Source: Roseiconus nitratireducens (GTDB taxonomy: Bacteria; Planctomycetota; Planctomycetia; Pirellulales; Pirellulaceae). Taken from it: a stretch of DNA of 64,000 bases. Within the stretch, counting starts at the first letter, position 1; each line of letters starts with the position of its first letter. This document shows, piece by piece, positions 6,396-16,037 of the stretch. Under the pieces are notes generated by a model, which saw only the letters and a program-made list of their open reading frames with translations, was not told the DNA's origin and did no database searches. The stretch covers positions 1 through 64,000 of the forward strand of contig NZ_VWOX01000023.1 in NCBI RefSeq assembly GCF_008629675.1, read 5' to 3'. The translations under genes were made by a program, and so were the position numbers.

Positions 6396-9300
6396 ATGTT
6401 TGCAAGATTTCTGCATCGGCCCGCGTTAGCGATCGTCATCTCGCTGCTGATCCTGTTCATGGGTGGGCTGGCGATCAACACGCTGCCGATTTCGCAATTC
6501 CCCTCGGTCGCACCACCGAGCGTTCGGGTTTCGGTTTCGTACCCGGGTGCCAGCGCCAAGATCCTGATCGATTCCACGATGGTGATCTTGGAACAAGCGA
6601 TCAATGGCGTTCCCGGCATGCGTTACATGATGGGCGACGCCACGAGTGCCGGTGAGGGAACGATTCAGGTCGTTTTCGAGCCCGGCACGGATCCCAACGT
6701 CGCGGTCATGAACGTCAACAACCGCGTCAACATGGTCAAGAACCAGCTCCCACCGATTGTGGAGCGGGAAGGGATCATCGTCATGCAGAACATGACGAGT
6801 ATGTTGATGTACGTGAACGTCTTCAGCACCGACCCCAATGTCGACCAGAACTTTCTTTACAACTATGCCACCGTCAACGTCCTGAACGAGATCAAGCGGA
6901 TCCCGGGCGTCGGTCGCGCGACAATTCTGGGGAACCGGTCGTACGCCATGCGGGTCGAATTGGACCTGGACCGCATGCGTGCTTACAAGGTCGACGCCGA
7001 AGACGTGATGAAGGCACTTGACGAACAGAGCATGATCGGATCGCCCGGTCGGCTCGGCCAGGCAACCGGGCAAACGTCACAGACCCTGGAGTACGTGCTG
7101 ACTTGGGTGGGGCGTTACAAGACGCCCGAGCAATACAACAAAATCATCTTGAAGTCCAATCCGGAAGGGGAAATCCTGCGACTGGAAGACGTCGCCAAAG
7201 TCTCCCTGGGTTCGTCTTTTTACGACCTCTACTCGGACATCGACGGGTTGCCTTCGGCCGCGATTGTGCTGAAACAAACCCCCGGCTCCAACGCCGCCGA
7301 GGTGATTGAAAAGGTCAAAGAAAAGGTTCAGGAGATCAAGGAGCAATCCTTTCCTCCCGGGATGGACTACGCCGTCACGTATGACGTCTCGCACTTCCTG
7401 GATGCGTCGATTGAGAAGGTGCTGCACACGCTGTTCGAAGCGTTCATCCTGGTGTCCCTGGTGGTCTATCTGTTCTTGGGCGATTTTCGCAGCACGTTGA
7501 TTCCGACGCTGGCTGTTCCCGTGTCGTTGATCGGCACGTTCTTTTTCATGCTGATGTTCGGGATGTCGATCAACCTGATCACGCTGTTCGCGTTGGTGTT
7601 GGCGATCGGCGTGGTGGTGGACGATGCCATCGTGGTGGTCGAAGCGGTGCACGAGAAAATGCACTCGAAACATCTCGGCCCCTATCAAGCGACGGTCGAG
7701 GTCGTACACGAAATCAGCGGGGCGATCATTGCCATCACTTTGGTGATGACCGCGGTGTTCATCCCGGTGACATTCATGACCGGACCGGTCGGGGTTTTCT
7801 ACCGCCAGTTTGGGCTGACGATGGCGATGTCCATCATTCTTTCCGGGGTGGTGGCGTTGTCACTGACGCCGGTCTTGTGCGCCATGATCTTGAAGCCGCT
7901 TTCCGACCACGGGCAACAGCGTGGCGTGGTCGGATTGGTCAACCGCGGGCTGAACAAGGCCGGCGGTCGTGCCGCACCGGTATTGCGAGGCATCCTGTGC
8001 GTGTCGCTGGGGCTGGCGGTTGGTGCCGGGGTTTATTTCCTGCTGCACAACGAATTTGTGCACGAACTGATTTCCGAACAGATGACGCTGACGGAAAGGC
8101 GCACGTGGATCATCGTCGGCGTCGTCTCGGCGTTGGCGATCCTGTCGTTTCGGGCAACGTTTTCCGGAAGCGATGGCAGCGAGAAGAAGCGCGGACCGCT
8201 GGGCATCTTCTTGCACCTGTTTGATCGCGGCGTGGAGAAGGTGACCGGTGGCTACGCCGCGATCCTCAGTCGAATCATCACACGCCGGGTGATGACGGTG
8301 GTCATCATCGCGGCATTCGGATACGGAATTCTGGTCGTCAACAAGGTCCTGCCCTCAGGTTTCATTCCGCTGGAGGACCAAGGCATGATCTACGGGATCG
8401 TGCAAACGCCTCCCGGATCGACGTTGGAGTACACCAATTCCAAGTGCCACGAGCTCCAGGCGATCTGCAAACAGATGGACGAAATCACCTCGGTTTCCTC
8501 CATCGCGGGCTACGAGGTTTTGACCGAGGGCCGGGGATCCAACGCGGGAACCTGCATCATCAACCTGACGCCGTGGTCGGAAAGGAAACTGACTTCAAAA
8601 GAAATCATTGAGGAGTTGGAGAAACGCGGCGCCGATATCGCCAACGTCAAACTGGAGTTCTTTGAACCGCCTGCGGTGCCCGGGTTTGGTGCGGCCGGCG
8701 GGTTCTCCGTGAATCTGCTGGACAAGACCAACAGTGGCGACTACCAGGCGCTCGGAGAAGAGACCGACAAGTTCATGGAGGCGTTGGGCAAACGCAAAGA
8801 ACTCAAAGGCCTGTTCACCTTCTTTGCCGCCAACTATCCGCAATATGAGATCGTGATCGACAACGACGTGGCCATGCAAAAAGGAGTCTCGATCCGCGAC
8901 GCAATGGACAACCTGTCCATCGTCATCGGGAGTACCTGGGAGCAAGGTTTCGTCCGTTTCGGTCAGTTCTACAAAGTGTACGTCCAGGCGGCACCGGAGT
9001 TTCGCCGGTATCCGGAAGACTTGGACAACATGTTTGTCAAGAACGATGCCGGGGAAATGGTTCCCTACTCCGCGTTCATGCAAATCAAGAAGAAGCAAGG
9101 GCTGAACGAAATCAGTCGATACAACCTGTATCCGACCGCACCCATTCAAGGGGCACCGGCCGCGGGATACAGCAGCGGTGAGGCGATCGCGGCGATCAAA
9201 GAGGTCGCTGCGGAGACGCTGCCGTATGGATTTGACATCGACTGGCGGGGTTTGGCTTATGACGAAGCAAAGGCGGGGAACACGGCGATCTACATTTTCT

Positions 9301-9833
9301 TGATCGTCGTGGTCTTCGTGTACCTGGTGTTGGTGGGACAGTACGAAAGCTTTCTGTTGCCTCTGGCGGTGATCGTCTCACTGCCGGTCGGCTTGTTTGG
9401 ATCGTTTCTGTTCCTGAAGGCCATGGGTCTGGCGAACGACGTTTATTGCCAGATCGGTTTGGTCATGCTGGTCGGTTTGCTGGGTAAGAACGCGATTTTG
9501 ATCATCGAGTTCGCCGTCCAGCGCCGCCACGAAGGTTTGAGCATCAAGGATGCCGGGATCGAGGGAGGAAGACTTCGATTCAGGCCCATTCTGATGACTT
9601 CGTTTGCCTTCATCGCCGGTCTGATTCCGTTGGTACGTGCGACCGGTCCCGGGGCGATCGGCAATCGTACGATCGGGACGACCGCCGTCGGCGGGATGCT
9701 GATGGGAACTCTGGTCGGGGTTTTGGTGATCCCCGGACTCTATTACTTGTTCGGCAAGATCGCCGATGGACGTAGCTTAATCAAGGATGAACATGATGAT
9801 CCGCTCAGTGAGCTCTTCGAACGCGAGACGTAA
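6396..9833 (+). CDS. RND efflux permease, AcrB/HAE1 type, with extra membrane insert
   Basis: This proton-driven inner-membrane pump of 1145 residues has the HAE1 architecture: TM1 (LAIVISLLILFMGGLAINTL), a porter domain, a TM2-6 bundle, a second porter half and TM8-12. The proton-relay Asp pair in TM4 (IGVVVDDAIVVVEAVHEKM) and the Lys in TM10 (VGLLGKNAILIIEFA) are both kept, so it should be active. It is about 100 residues longer than AcrB. The excess lies between TM6 and TM7 (about 500-628) and contains two extra hydrophobic stretches (RGILCVSLGLAVGAGVYFLL and TWIIVGVVSALAILSF). Probable substrates are lipophilic drugs or toxins; the sequence does not specify them. Its 3' end overlaps the channel gene by 47 bases. 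Confidence 0.95.
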   Translation: MFARFLHRPALAIVISLLILFMGGLAINTLPISQFPSVAPPSVRVSVSYPGASAKILIDSTMVILEQAINGVPGMRYMMGDATSAGEGTIQVVFEPGTDPNVAVMNVNNRVNMVKNQLPPIVEREGIIVMQNMTSMLMYVNVFSTDPNVDQNFLYNYATVNVLNEIKRIPGVGRATILGNRSYAMRVELDLDRMRAYKVDAEDVMKALDEQSMIGSPGRLGQATGQTSQTLEYVLTWVGRYKTPEQYNKIILKSNPEGEILRLEDVAKVSLGSSFYDLYSDIDGLPSAAIVLKQTPGSNAAEVIEKVKEKVQEIKEQSFPPGMDYAVTYDVSHFLDASIEKVLHTLFEAFILVSLVVYLFLGDFRSTLIPTLAVPVSLIGTFFFMLMFGMSINLITLFALVLAIGVVVDDAIVVVEAVHEKMHSKHLGPYQATVEVVHEISGAIIAITLVMTAVFIPVTFMTGPVGVFYRQFGLTMAMSIILSGVVALSLTPVLCAMILKPLSDHGQQRGVVGLVNRGLNKAGGRAAPVLRGILCVSLGLAVGAGVYFLLHNEFVHELISEQMTLTERRTWIIVGVVSALAILSFRATFSGSDGSEKKRGPLGIFLHLFDRGVEKVTGGYAAILSRIITRRVMTVVIIAAFGYGILVVNKVLPSGFIPLEDQGMIYGIVQTPPGSTLEYTNSKCHELQAICKQMDEITSVSSIAGYEVLTEGRGSNAGTCIINLTPWSERKLTSKEIIEELEKRGADIANVKLEFFEPPAVPGFGAAGGFSVNLLDKTNSGDYQALGEETDKFMEALGKRKELKGLFTFFAANYPQYEIVIDNDVAMQKGVSIRDAMDNLSIVIGSTWEQGFVRFGQFYKVYVQAAPEFRRYPEDLDNMFVKNDAGEMVPYSAFMQIKKKQGLNEISRYNLYPTAPIQGAPAAGYSSGEAIAAIKEVAAETLPYGFDIDWRGLAYDEAKAGNTAIYIFLIVVVFVYLVLVGQYESFLLPLAVIVSLPVGLFGSFLFLKAMGLANDVYCQIGLVMLVGLLGKNAILIIEFAVQRRHEGLSIKDAGIEGGRLRFRPILMTSFAFIAGLIPLVRATGPGAIGNRTIGTTAVGGMLMGTLVGVLVIPGLYYLFGKIADGRSLIKDEHDDPLSELFERET

Positions 9834-11670
9834 AAACCTCGCACTATCGACAGCGATCGCGACCAGCTTCATGCTGGTCTTGCCGGCATGCGGCATCCCC
9901 CAGCTCCAACGGGCGAAGCGGGGACCATCGCTTCCGGAAACTTACAACGGGCCGGCGCAGTACTTTGATGAACCGCCGAACATGCCCGAGACGTACAGTG
10001 CGCCCCAAACCTACGGTGCGCCCCAAACGTCCGGTGACGATCAGGCGGCCCATCCGTCTCCTTCCGGCCAGGCGACCACGCTGGCCAGCTACGATGGATC
10101 CAAAAAGTCGGACGGCGGCGAAGATGCCGCCAGCTTTGCAAACTTCATCGAAGCGGCTGGTTCGGAGGAATTCGATCAAGCCGAAGCCGAAGGCCTGGAA
10201 GAATCCGTCAGCCTGGACGAGTTTGATGAAACCAACGGATTGGAAATCATCAATGGGGCAACCGATCTGGAGGACATCGATGGCAATGAATCGGATGACA
10301 TCGACGGCGCCACCAGCTTGGCGACCGTCGACCCGGCTTACGAAATGGAAAACTTTGACGGGAGTTTCCAATGGCAGAATTCGGGCAACATCCAGTGGTG
10401 CGAGTTCTTCGACGACCCGCTGCTGATCGGTTTGATCAACCAGGCTCTGGTCGGCAACCAAGAGCTGCGAATCCTAGCCCAGGAAATCCGGATCGCCAAC
10501 AACGAAATCCTGGCGCGCAAAGGGGAGTACTTTCCGTTCGTCACCGCCGGAGCGGGCGCCGGGCTGGAGAAGTCCAGCGAATTCACTCGCGAAGGTGCCG
10601 TCGAGGAGCAGTTGGACGTGGCGCCCGGTCGATCGTTTCCGGATCCGTTGCCCGACTTCCTGGTGGCTGCCAACGTCACCTGGGAATTGGACATCTGGCG
10701 AAAACTGCGAAATGCCAGGGATGCCGCGGCCTTGCGTTACCTGGGAACCCGAGAGGGCCGGAACTACGTCGTGACACGCCTGATCGCGGAAGTCGCCGAA
10801 AACTACTACGAGCTGTTGGCCTTGGACAACCAGCTCGCGACGCTGGACAAAACGATCGAGATTCAGCAGCAAAGCCTGAAGATTGCCGAGGCGAAGAAAG
10901 AAGCCGGCCGCGGAACCGAACTGGCCGTGCAGCGTTTCCAGGCGGAAGTTCGCAAGAACCAAAGTGAGAAGCTGATCATTCAGCAGGAGATCGTCGAAGC
11001 CGAAAACCGGATCAACTTCATTCTCGGTCGCTACCCGCAACCTGTCGCACGCGCGTCGCAGGATTTCATCAACCTGAATCTGCGGGCGCTGTACGCCGGC
11101 GTCCCCTCGCAGCTACTTCGAAATCGCGCCGACATTCGGCAAGCAGAACGTGAACTGGCCGCCGCGGGACTGGACGTCAAAGTTGCGCGCGCCCGATTCT
11201 ATCCCTCGCTGGCACTCAACGCCGGAGTCGGATACAGAGCCTTCAACACGCGTTATCTGTTCAACAGCCCCGAGTCCCTGATCTACAACGTTGCCGGAGA
11301 CCTGGTCGCGCCGTTGATCAACAAGAAGGCGATCCGGGCCGACTACCTGACGGCCAACGCAATGCAGTTGCAGGCGGTCTACAATTACCAGCAAACCGTG
11401 TTGAATGCTTTCACCGAGGTCATCAACCGCATGGCGAAGGTCGAGAATTACGGACAAAGCATCGAAATCAAGAAGCAGCAATTGCAATCGCTGGAGTCCT
11501 CAGTCGACAACGCGACCAAGCTGTTCCAAAACGCCCGCGCCGAGTACATGGAGGTGCTGCTGGCACAACGCGACCTGCAAGAAGCCAAAATGGTCTTGAT
11601 CGATACGAAGCAGCAGCAGCTCGGCGCGGTCGTCACCGCCTACCAGGCCCTCGGTGGTGGCTGCAATTAA
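9787..11670 (+). CDS. Outer-membrane efflux lipoprotein (TolC/OprM/NodT family)
   Basis: This is the outer-membrane channel of the tripartite pump. The 627-residue protein has a lipoprotein signal (MLVLPAC). Residues about 40-190 are a Pro- then Asp/Glu-rich segment not found in standard family members. Two outer-membrane efflux repeats then follow, recognisable by DDPLLIGLINQALVGNQELR, the long coiled coils (ENYYELLALDNQLATLDKTI) and the second-half ADIRQAERELAAAGLDVKVA and TKLFQNARAEYMEVLLAQRD. The family norm is about 450-500 residues, so the extension accounts for the excess. The gene starts inside the permease gene (ATG 9787, with further ATGs at 9793 and 9796), implying translational coupling. 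Two hairpins follow its stop codon. Confidence 0.92.
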   Translation: MNMMIRSVSSSNARRKNLALSTAIATSFMLVLPACGIPQLQRAKRGPSLPETYNGPAQYFDEPPNMPETYSAPQTYGAPQTSGDDQAAHPSPSGQATTLASYDGSKKSDGGEDAASFANFIEAAGSEEFDQAEAEGLEESVSLDEFDETNGLEIINGATDLEDIDGNESDDIDGATSLATVDPAYEMENFDGSFQWQNSGNIQWCEFFDDPLLIGLINQALVGNQELRILAQEIRIANNEILARKGEYFPFVTAGAGAGLEKSSEFTREGAVEEQLDVAPGRSFPDPLPDFLVAANVTWELDIWRKLRNARDAAALRYLGTREGRNYVVTRLIAEVAENYYELLALDNQLATLDKTIEIQQQSLKIAEAKKEAGRGTELAVQRFQAEVRKNQSEKLIIQQEIVEAENRINFILGRYPQPVARASQDFINLNLRALYAGVPSQLLRNRADIRQAERELAAAGLDVKVARARFYPSLALNAGVGYRAFNTRYLFNSPESLIYNVAGDLVAPLINKKAIRADYLTANAMQLQAVYNYQQTVLNAFTEVINRMAKVENYGQSIEIKKQQLQSLESSVDNATKLFQNARAEYMEVLLAQRDLQEAKMVLIDTKQQQLGAVVTAYQALGGGCN

Positions 11671-11711
11671 GTCCGTTGCGGAGCGGTGTGTTCACTCTTC
11701 TTCCGGAAGAG

Positions 11712-11731
11712 CCGGCCGTCGAAGCGGCCGG
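11712..11731 (+). terminator. GC-rich hairpin after the RND operon
   Basis: CCGGCCG-TCGAAG-CGGCCGG makes a seven-base-pair stem 42 bases after the channel stop codon, followed by GAGAAGATTTT. It is a plausible terminator for the efflux operon. Confidence 0.5.
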
Positions 11732-11771
11732 AGAAGATTTTCGACAGCCCTTTCTCGCGCTCACGGCTCGC

Positions 11772-11797
11772 CCCTCCCAGTGCTACACCTGGGAGGG
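11772..11797. terminator. Second hairpin in the same gap
   Basis: CCCTCCCAG-TGCTACAC-CTGGGAGGG makes a nine-base-pair stem. It lies between the efflux operon and the convergent minus-strand gene ending at 12007, and could terminate either transcript. The rest of the 336-base gap 11671-12006 shows no gene I recognise. Confidence 0.45.
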
Positions 11798-12006
11798 TGA
11801 AGCAGAAAACGCATGGGATTGATCGCCAGATGGACCACCACCTCACTCAGCGAGTCGCGCGTGATATCACTAACGTCTTGGCGTCAGTCATCATCCCGCG
11901 ACTTCTGCGAATCGGCGAAAGCACGCTGATAAAAGGTCCAGTTCTGGTCCCCCAGCCCTTCCTCGAGCGGATTGGGTGAATGGGGGACGTTGGAAATGCG
12001 GACAAT

Positions 12007-12642
12007 TCAGTTCGCTTCCCAGACCTTCAAATCGTCGATCGACAGCGAATCGCCCCGCGTCACGAACCGATAGTTGGGCTTGTCGGTATCAAGCTTCGGA
12101 TTCGATGCTTCAACCTTCGCACCGTTATCGGTTTGCACGGCGACGCGATCTCCCACCATCTCGACCTGCATCGTGTACCAGGTGTCCTGGGCAAAATTGG
12201 CTTCGTCACTGTCCAAAACCAACACCTTGGATTTCGGATCCTTTTTGTCCTTGTCCAAATGAATGGCCAACTTTGACGGCGACACCACGACGCGAAACAG
12301 GTGACCTCGGCGGTGATTCAGACTGAAATGGAACCCATTGGTCATGCCGTCCAGTTTGAACGAGAACCGCACCACGGAATTCCGGTTGGGCTTTTGCAGC
12401 ATCAGGACCGCCGCATGGTGATCGCTGGCAACCTCTTTCCCGGTCAGGACACCGTTAGAGGACTTCCAATCGCCCTTCGCGACTCGAATCAATTCGGAAA
12501 GCGGACTGTCAAACGATTCGCTGATCGAAGCTGTTCCGGTCGTTGCGATGCTCGGTTGGATCGCCGCATCCTTGTCGGCAAAAGCGACGAGGGACGCGCA
12601 GGCCGTGACGGCCAGCGAAAGGGAAACTCGTAAAAACATCAT
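12007..12642 (-). CDS. Secreted LamG/DUF1080-like beta-sandwich protein
   Basis: The 211-residue product has a signal peptide (MMFLRVSLSLAVTACASLVAFA) and then a single concanavalin-like sandwich. It reads ESFDSPLSELIRVAKGDWKS, NGVLTGKEVASDHHAAVLML, VRFSFKLDGMTNGFHFSLNH, DTWYTMQVEMVGDRVAVQTD and ends SLSIDDLKVWEAN. This strand order matches the DUF1080/LamG type common in planctomycetes, where related domains bind or cleave polysaccharides; I see no catalytic residues I can name. The frame stays open to 12723, but the signal peptide supports the ATG at 12642. It is divergent from the YceI gene. Confidence 0.75.
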   Translation of the reverse strand: MMFLRVSLSLAVTACASLVAFADKDAAIQPSIATTGTASISESFDSPLSELIRVAKGDWKSSNGVLTGKEVASDHHAAVLMLQKPNRNSVVRFSFKLDGMTNGFHFSLNHRRGHLFRVVVSPSKLAIHLDKDKKDPKSKVLVLDSDEANFAQDTWYTMQVEMVGDRVAVQTDNGAKVEASNPKLDTDKPNYRFVTRGDSLSIDDLKVWEAN

Positions 12643-12909
12643 TTTTGCGCACCTTGTTTGCTTACCCTGCAAAGGAGTGTCCACCGTGAAGTGCAGATTG
12701 TAGCCCCAGACGTCGATCGCCATTCGATTGAATTGGCGAGGGATTTCGGAAAGCGTGGGCGGTGAAAATCATCCGCCACCGGATCGGGCGCAAGGAAATC
12801 CGCTAGAATCCCGTCCCCGTCAGACCTTCTCCGGTTCCCCACCGTCTGACGACTTTCAGCTAACATTTCCAGACGAAAACCTGGCCGCCTGCCATTACCC
12901 CAAGGACCT

Positions 12910-13539
12910 ATGATGAGAATTCCAGTGCTGTTGGTCGCATCCCTGTTTGCCGGCCTGTTCGGATGGACGGAGAATTCCACGTTGACGCTAAGTGCCGAAG
13001 AGGTCGCGACTGGGGTGACGCCGGTCAGCGTCCAAGGCAACAGCGTGAAGCTGACGCCCAAGAACACCAGCATTCAATTCGTCGGGACCCACGAAGGTGA
13101 CAAACCGGATCCGAGAAAAGGTGGCTTTGGGGAGTTCACCGGAACCGCCGAAGTCGATTCCGACGGAACTTTGCAATCGGTTGCTTTTGAAATCGACACC
13201 ACTTCGCTGTGGACCGAGTTTCCAAAACTGACCGCCCATTTGAAAAGCCCCGACTTTTTCGATGTGCGAACCTATCCCAAGGCATCGTTCAAATCGACGT
13301 CCGTTGCGTCTGGTAGCGACGGAAAGGCTGTCGTGACCGGTGAGTTCACCTTGCTGAAGGTCAAAAAGGAAATCAAGATCCCCGTCACCACGAGCATCTC
13401 GCCCGAAGGTCTAACGCTCACAAGCGATTTCAAGTTGGACCGGACGCAGTTCGGGATGAGCTACGGACAGGGAAAGGTCAGCGATGATGTGGCGCTATCG
13501 GTGATCATCGGCAAGCCCACCGAAGTGCCCGGTAGTTGA
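12910..13539 (+). CDS. YceI family periplasmic lipid-binding protein
   Basis: The 209-residue protein has a signal peptide (about 1-22) and the YceI lipocalin-like barrel. Family landmarks are TSIQFVGTHEGDKPDPRKGG (entry strand), GTLQSVAFEIDTTSLWTEFP, LTAHLKSPDFFDVRTYPKAS (the characteristic L.SPDFFDV..YP), VTGEFTLLKVKKEIKIPVT (the V.G.LT..GvTK.v equivalent) and LDRTQFGMSYG (the R.dfGm block). YceI proteins bind isoprenoid or other amphiphilic lipids in the periplasm; the ligand here is unknown. An AAGGA site precedes the ATG. The next gene starts seven bases after the stop, so the two are probably co-transcribed. Confidence 0.92.
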   Translation: MMRIPVLLVASLFAGLFGWTENSTLTLSAEEVATGVTPVSVQGNSVKLTPKNTSIQFVGTHEGDKPDPRKGGFGEFTGTAEVDSDGTLQSVAFEIDTTSLWTEFPKLTAHLKSPDFFDVRTYPKASFKSTSVASGSDGKAVVTGEFTLLKVKKEIKIPVTTSISPEGLTLTSDFKLDRTQFGMSYGQGKVSDDVALSVIIGKPTEVPGS

Positions 13540-13545
13540 TCTCCG

Positions 13546-14403
13546 ATGCCACTTACCGCACAAGACATCCTGTGGGGCTGCGTCGCACCGACGGTGCTGG
13601 CGCTGTTGCTGATGTGGGTTTTCTCGAAGCTTCGCGAACCGACATCGGGTCGCGTCGCTTCGTCGTGGTCCCTGATCAGCGGATTCTTGTGCGGCTATTT
13701 CGTCCTGGCACTTGGCCCCTGGATCGCTGAGTCGCATTGGCAGTGGGTTCCGCACCTGTGCCTTGCGGCAGCGATCGTCGGTCCGGTGGGGCGTGCGGCG
13801 GACGTGTCGGCCGGTGAGCGGTTCCTGTTGTACCTGGTTGTGTCCACCCTCTCCGCCTGGTTTCTGGTTCCGACGTGGGACGACCTGTCACCTTCTCGGG
13901 GAACTTATCTGGTCGGTTATTCGCTGTACGTCGCATTGCTCGCGCTGACGTTGGAAGCCTTGGCAAACAAGTTCGACGGGCGAATCTTTTCAGCAGTCCT
14001 GGCGTTCAGCTTGATGTCGGCGGCCATCGTGTTGATCCTTTCGGGCAATCTGAGGTTCGGCCAAATGACGCTTGCCGGTGCATCGTCCGCGTTTGGCGTG
14101 TTCTTGTATGCGACCGTGACCCGTCGTTCGACTCCGCTGCCAGGATGGGGATTGGCTTTTGCCACGTGCGCGGCGGGCACCCTGTTGGTCGGGTATGTGA
14201 ATTCGATCAGTGAGATTTCGCCGGCCATCTACCTCGTGGTTCCGATCGCCCCGCTGGGGTTGGCCGCAAGCCTTGCGGGACCGCTTTCCGCGGGCACAGG
14301 ACTGCGGGGGGTTGCTGGCCGCATCCTGTTGCCAACGGTGATCTTGATCGCGGCTTGCGTGCTGGCGTTTCTCAGCGAGCAAAGTTCCTACGAAGGCTAT
14401 TGA
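13546..14403 (+). CDS. Polytopic membrane protein of unknown function
   Basis: The 285-residue protein is almost entirely hydrophobic, with about eight predicted membrane spans (for example ILWGCVAPTVLALLLMWVFS, ISGFLCGYFVLALGPWI, YLVGYSLYVALLALTLEAL, VLAFSLMSAAIVLILSG, SPAIYLVVPIAPLGLAASLA, ILLPTVILIAACVLAFL). I do not recognise a family, a transport motif or an enzymatic motif. It directly follows the YceI gene with a six-base gap, which suggests a shared transcript and perhaps a shared envelope-lipid role; that link rests on position only. Confidence 0.75.
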   Translation: MPLTAQDILWGCVAPTVLALLLMWVFSKLREPTSGRVASSWSLISGFLCGYFVLALGPWIAESHWQWVPHLCLAAAIVGPVGRAADVSAGERFLLYLVVSTLSAWFLVPTWDDLSPSRGTYLVGYSLYVALLALTLEALANKFDGRIFSAVLAFSLMSAAIVLILSGNLRFGQMTLAGASSAFGVFLYATVTRRSTPLPGWGLAFATCAAGTLLVGYVNSISEISPAIYLVVPIAPLGLAASLAGPLSAGTGLRGVAGRILLPTVILIAACVLAFLSEQSSYEGY

Positions 14404-14559
14404 GCGCGGTCGGCCTCAAGTCAAATCCCGGAAACGCGCGGGAGGTCTTTCCCCATCAGCCGCGACTCGTGCGATTCCCTTCCCTTAAGCGGCAATATTG
14501 TCGGGTCATCCGGCATTGCCGCCGTTTGCTTTTGGCCGGCCTGGCATCGCGATATGGTA

Positions 14560-14578
14560 GATCGGTGTCTCACCGATC
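14560..14578. promoter_or_regulatory. Eight-base-pair hairpin upstream of the phosphofructokinase gene
   Basis: GATCGGTG-TCT-CACCGATC is a perfect inverted repeat in the 280-base gap between the membrane-protein gene and the phosphofructokinase gene, 105 bases before the latter start codon. It could be a terminator of the upstream genes or an operator. No T-run follows. Confidence 0.35.
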
Positions 14579-14683
14579 AGGCCGCGCCCGGCGCCCGCCT
14601 CGATCGGCTTGCGCGGGGTTGTTCCGCTCCGCAAAGCCGACGATCGATCCTCTTTCAAGCGACATCCGACAGGAATCATCACT

Positions 14684-15913
14684 ATGGCCGTCAAACGTGT
14701 TGGCATTTTGACAGCGGGAGGCCTCGCCCCCTGCCTCTCCTCAGCAATCGGTTCATTGATCGAGACGTACACCGAAGTTGCTCCGGAAGTCGAGATCATC
14801 TGCTACCGATCGGGATACATGGGACTGCTGCAGGGGGACAGCTTTCTGGTGACGCAGCAGGTTCGCGACCAGGCCGCGGTGCTGCACCAACACGGTGGCA
14901 GCCCGATCGGGAACAGCCGCGTCAAACTGACGAATGTCGACGATTGCGTGCGCCGCGGGCTGGTGCGCGAAGGCGACGATCCCTTGCAGGTGGCCGCGGA
15001 ACAGTTACGGACCGACCGCGTCGACGTGCTGCACACCATCGGTGGAGATGACACCAACACAACGGCAGCCGACTTGGCAGCGTTCTTGTCCCAAAACGAT
15101 TATGCGCTCACCGTCGTCGGGCTGCCGAAAACCATCGACAACGACGTGGTGCCGATCAAACAAAGTCTTGGTGCTTGGACGGCTGCCGAACAGGGCGCCC
15201 GGTTCTTCGAGAACGTGGTGGCCGAGCACAACGCGAACCCTCGCATGCTGATTGTTCACGAGGTCATGGGGCGAAACTGCGGCTGGTTGACGGCCGCCAC
15301 CGCGAATGAATACCGCAAGCGATTGGAAGAATTGGACTTCCTGCCGCAGACGGGATTGAGCCGGGATCGCAAGGAAGTTCACGGCGTGTACGTTCCGGAA
15401 ATGGGATTCGATCTGGAAAGCGAAGCCAACCGTCTGCGGGCGATCATGGACGCATCGGATTGCGTCAATTTGTTCATCTCCGAAGGGGCCGGAGTCAGCA
15501 CGATCGTCAACGAGATGCTATCGCGGGGCGAAGAAGTACCAACGGACGCCTTCGGCCACTACAAGCTGGACGCCGTCAATCCAGGCAAGTGGTTTGGAAA
15601 GCAGTTTGCCGAAATGATTGACGCCGAGAAAACGTTGGTGCAGAAGAGCGGGTACTTCAGCCGGGCAGCCCGTGCCAATGAGGCCGATCTGGCATTGATC
15701 GCTCGCTGTGCTCGAAAAGCGGTCGAATGCGGCCTGGCGGGAGAGAGCGGGGTGATCGGCGAGGACGAAGAACGGGGCGACGAACTTCGCGCCATCGAAT
15801 TTGACCGCATCAAGGGCGGAAAACCGTTCGACATCGACGCACCCTGGTTCGAAGACCTGTTGGCCGGGATCGGGCAACCCAAAGGCGAAAACGTCGCTGC
15901 CCAACACACCTGA
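14684..15913 (+). CDS. pfp: Pyrophosphate-dependent 6-phosphofructokinase
   Basis: It phosphorylates fructose 6-phosphate to fructose 1,6-bisphosphate with pyrophosphate as the likely donor, a reversible step in glycolysis. The 409-residue protein keeps the PFK fold. GGDDT at 120-124 has the second Asp that marks pyrophosphate users (ATP enzymes have GGDGS). PKTIDND at 148-154 holds the Lys typical of pyrophosphate enzymes and the catalytic Asp, and MGRNCGWL at about 195 binds the sugar phosphate. I chose the ATG at 14684, with AGGA upstream and directly followed by VKRVGILTAGGLAP, the usual first strand; the frame stays open to 14609. It is a single gene, convergent with the DUF1501 gene. 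Confidence 0.93.
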   Translation: MAVKRVGILTAGGLAPCLSSAIGSLIETYTEVAPEVEIICYRSGYMGLLQGDSFLVTQQVRDQAAVLHQHGGSPIGNSRVKLTNVDDCVRRGLVREGDDPLQVAAEQLRTDRVDVLHTIGGDDTNTTAADLAAFLSQNDYALTVVGLPKTIDNDVVPIKQSLGAWTAAEQGARFFENVVAEHNANPRMLIVHEVMGRNCGWLTAATANEYRKRLEELDFLPQTGLSRDRKEVHGVYVPEMGFDLESEANRLRAIMDASDCVNLFISEGAGVSTIVNEMLSRGEEVPTDAFGHYKLDAVNPGKWFGKQFAEMIDAEKTLVQKSGYFSRAARANEADLALIARCARKAVECGLAGESGVIGEDEERGDELRAIEFDRIKGGKPFDIDAPWFEDLLAGIGQPKGENVAAQHT

Positions 15914-16037
15914 TCCGGCCCTGATCCGGCGTACCTGATCGACGACGCCTCCACCGCGTCAAGAGAACTTGGGACTGCGATGCAATGTTGGTCGCGTCTT
16001 CGGTCGCCGCCAACAGGCTTGCCAAGTCACGGCGGAC

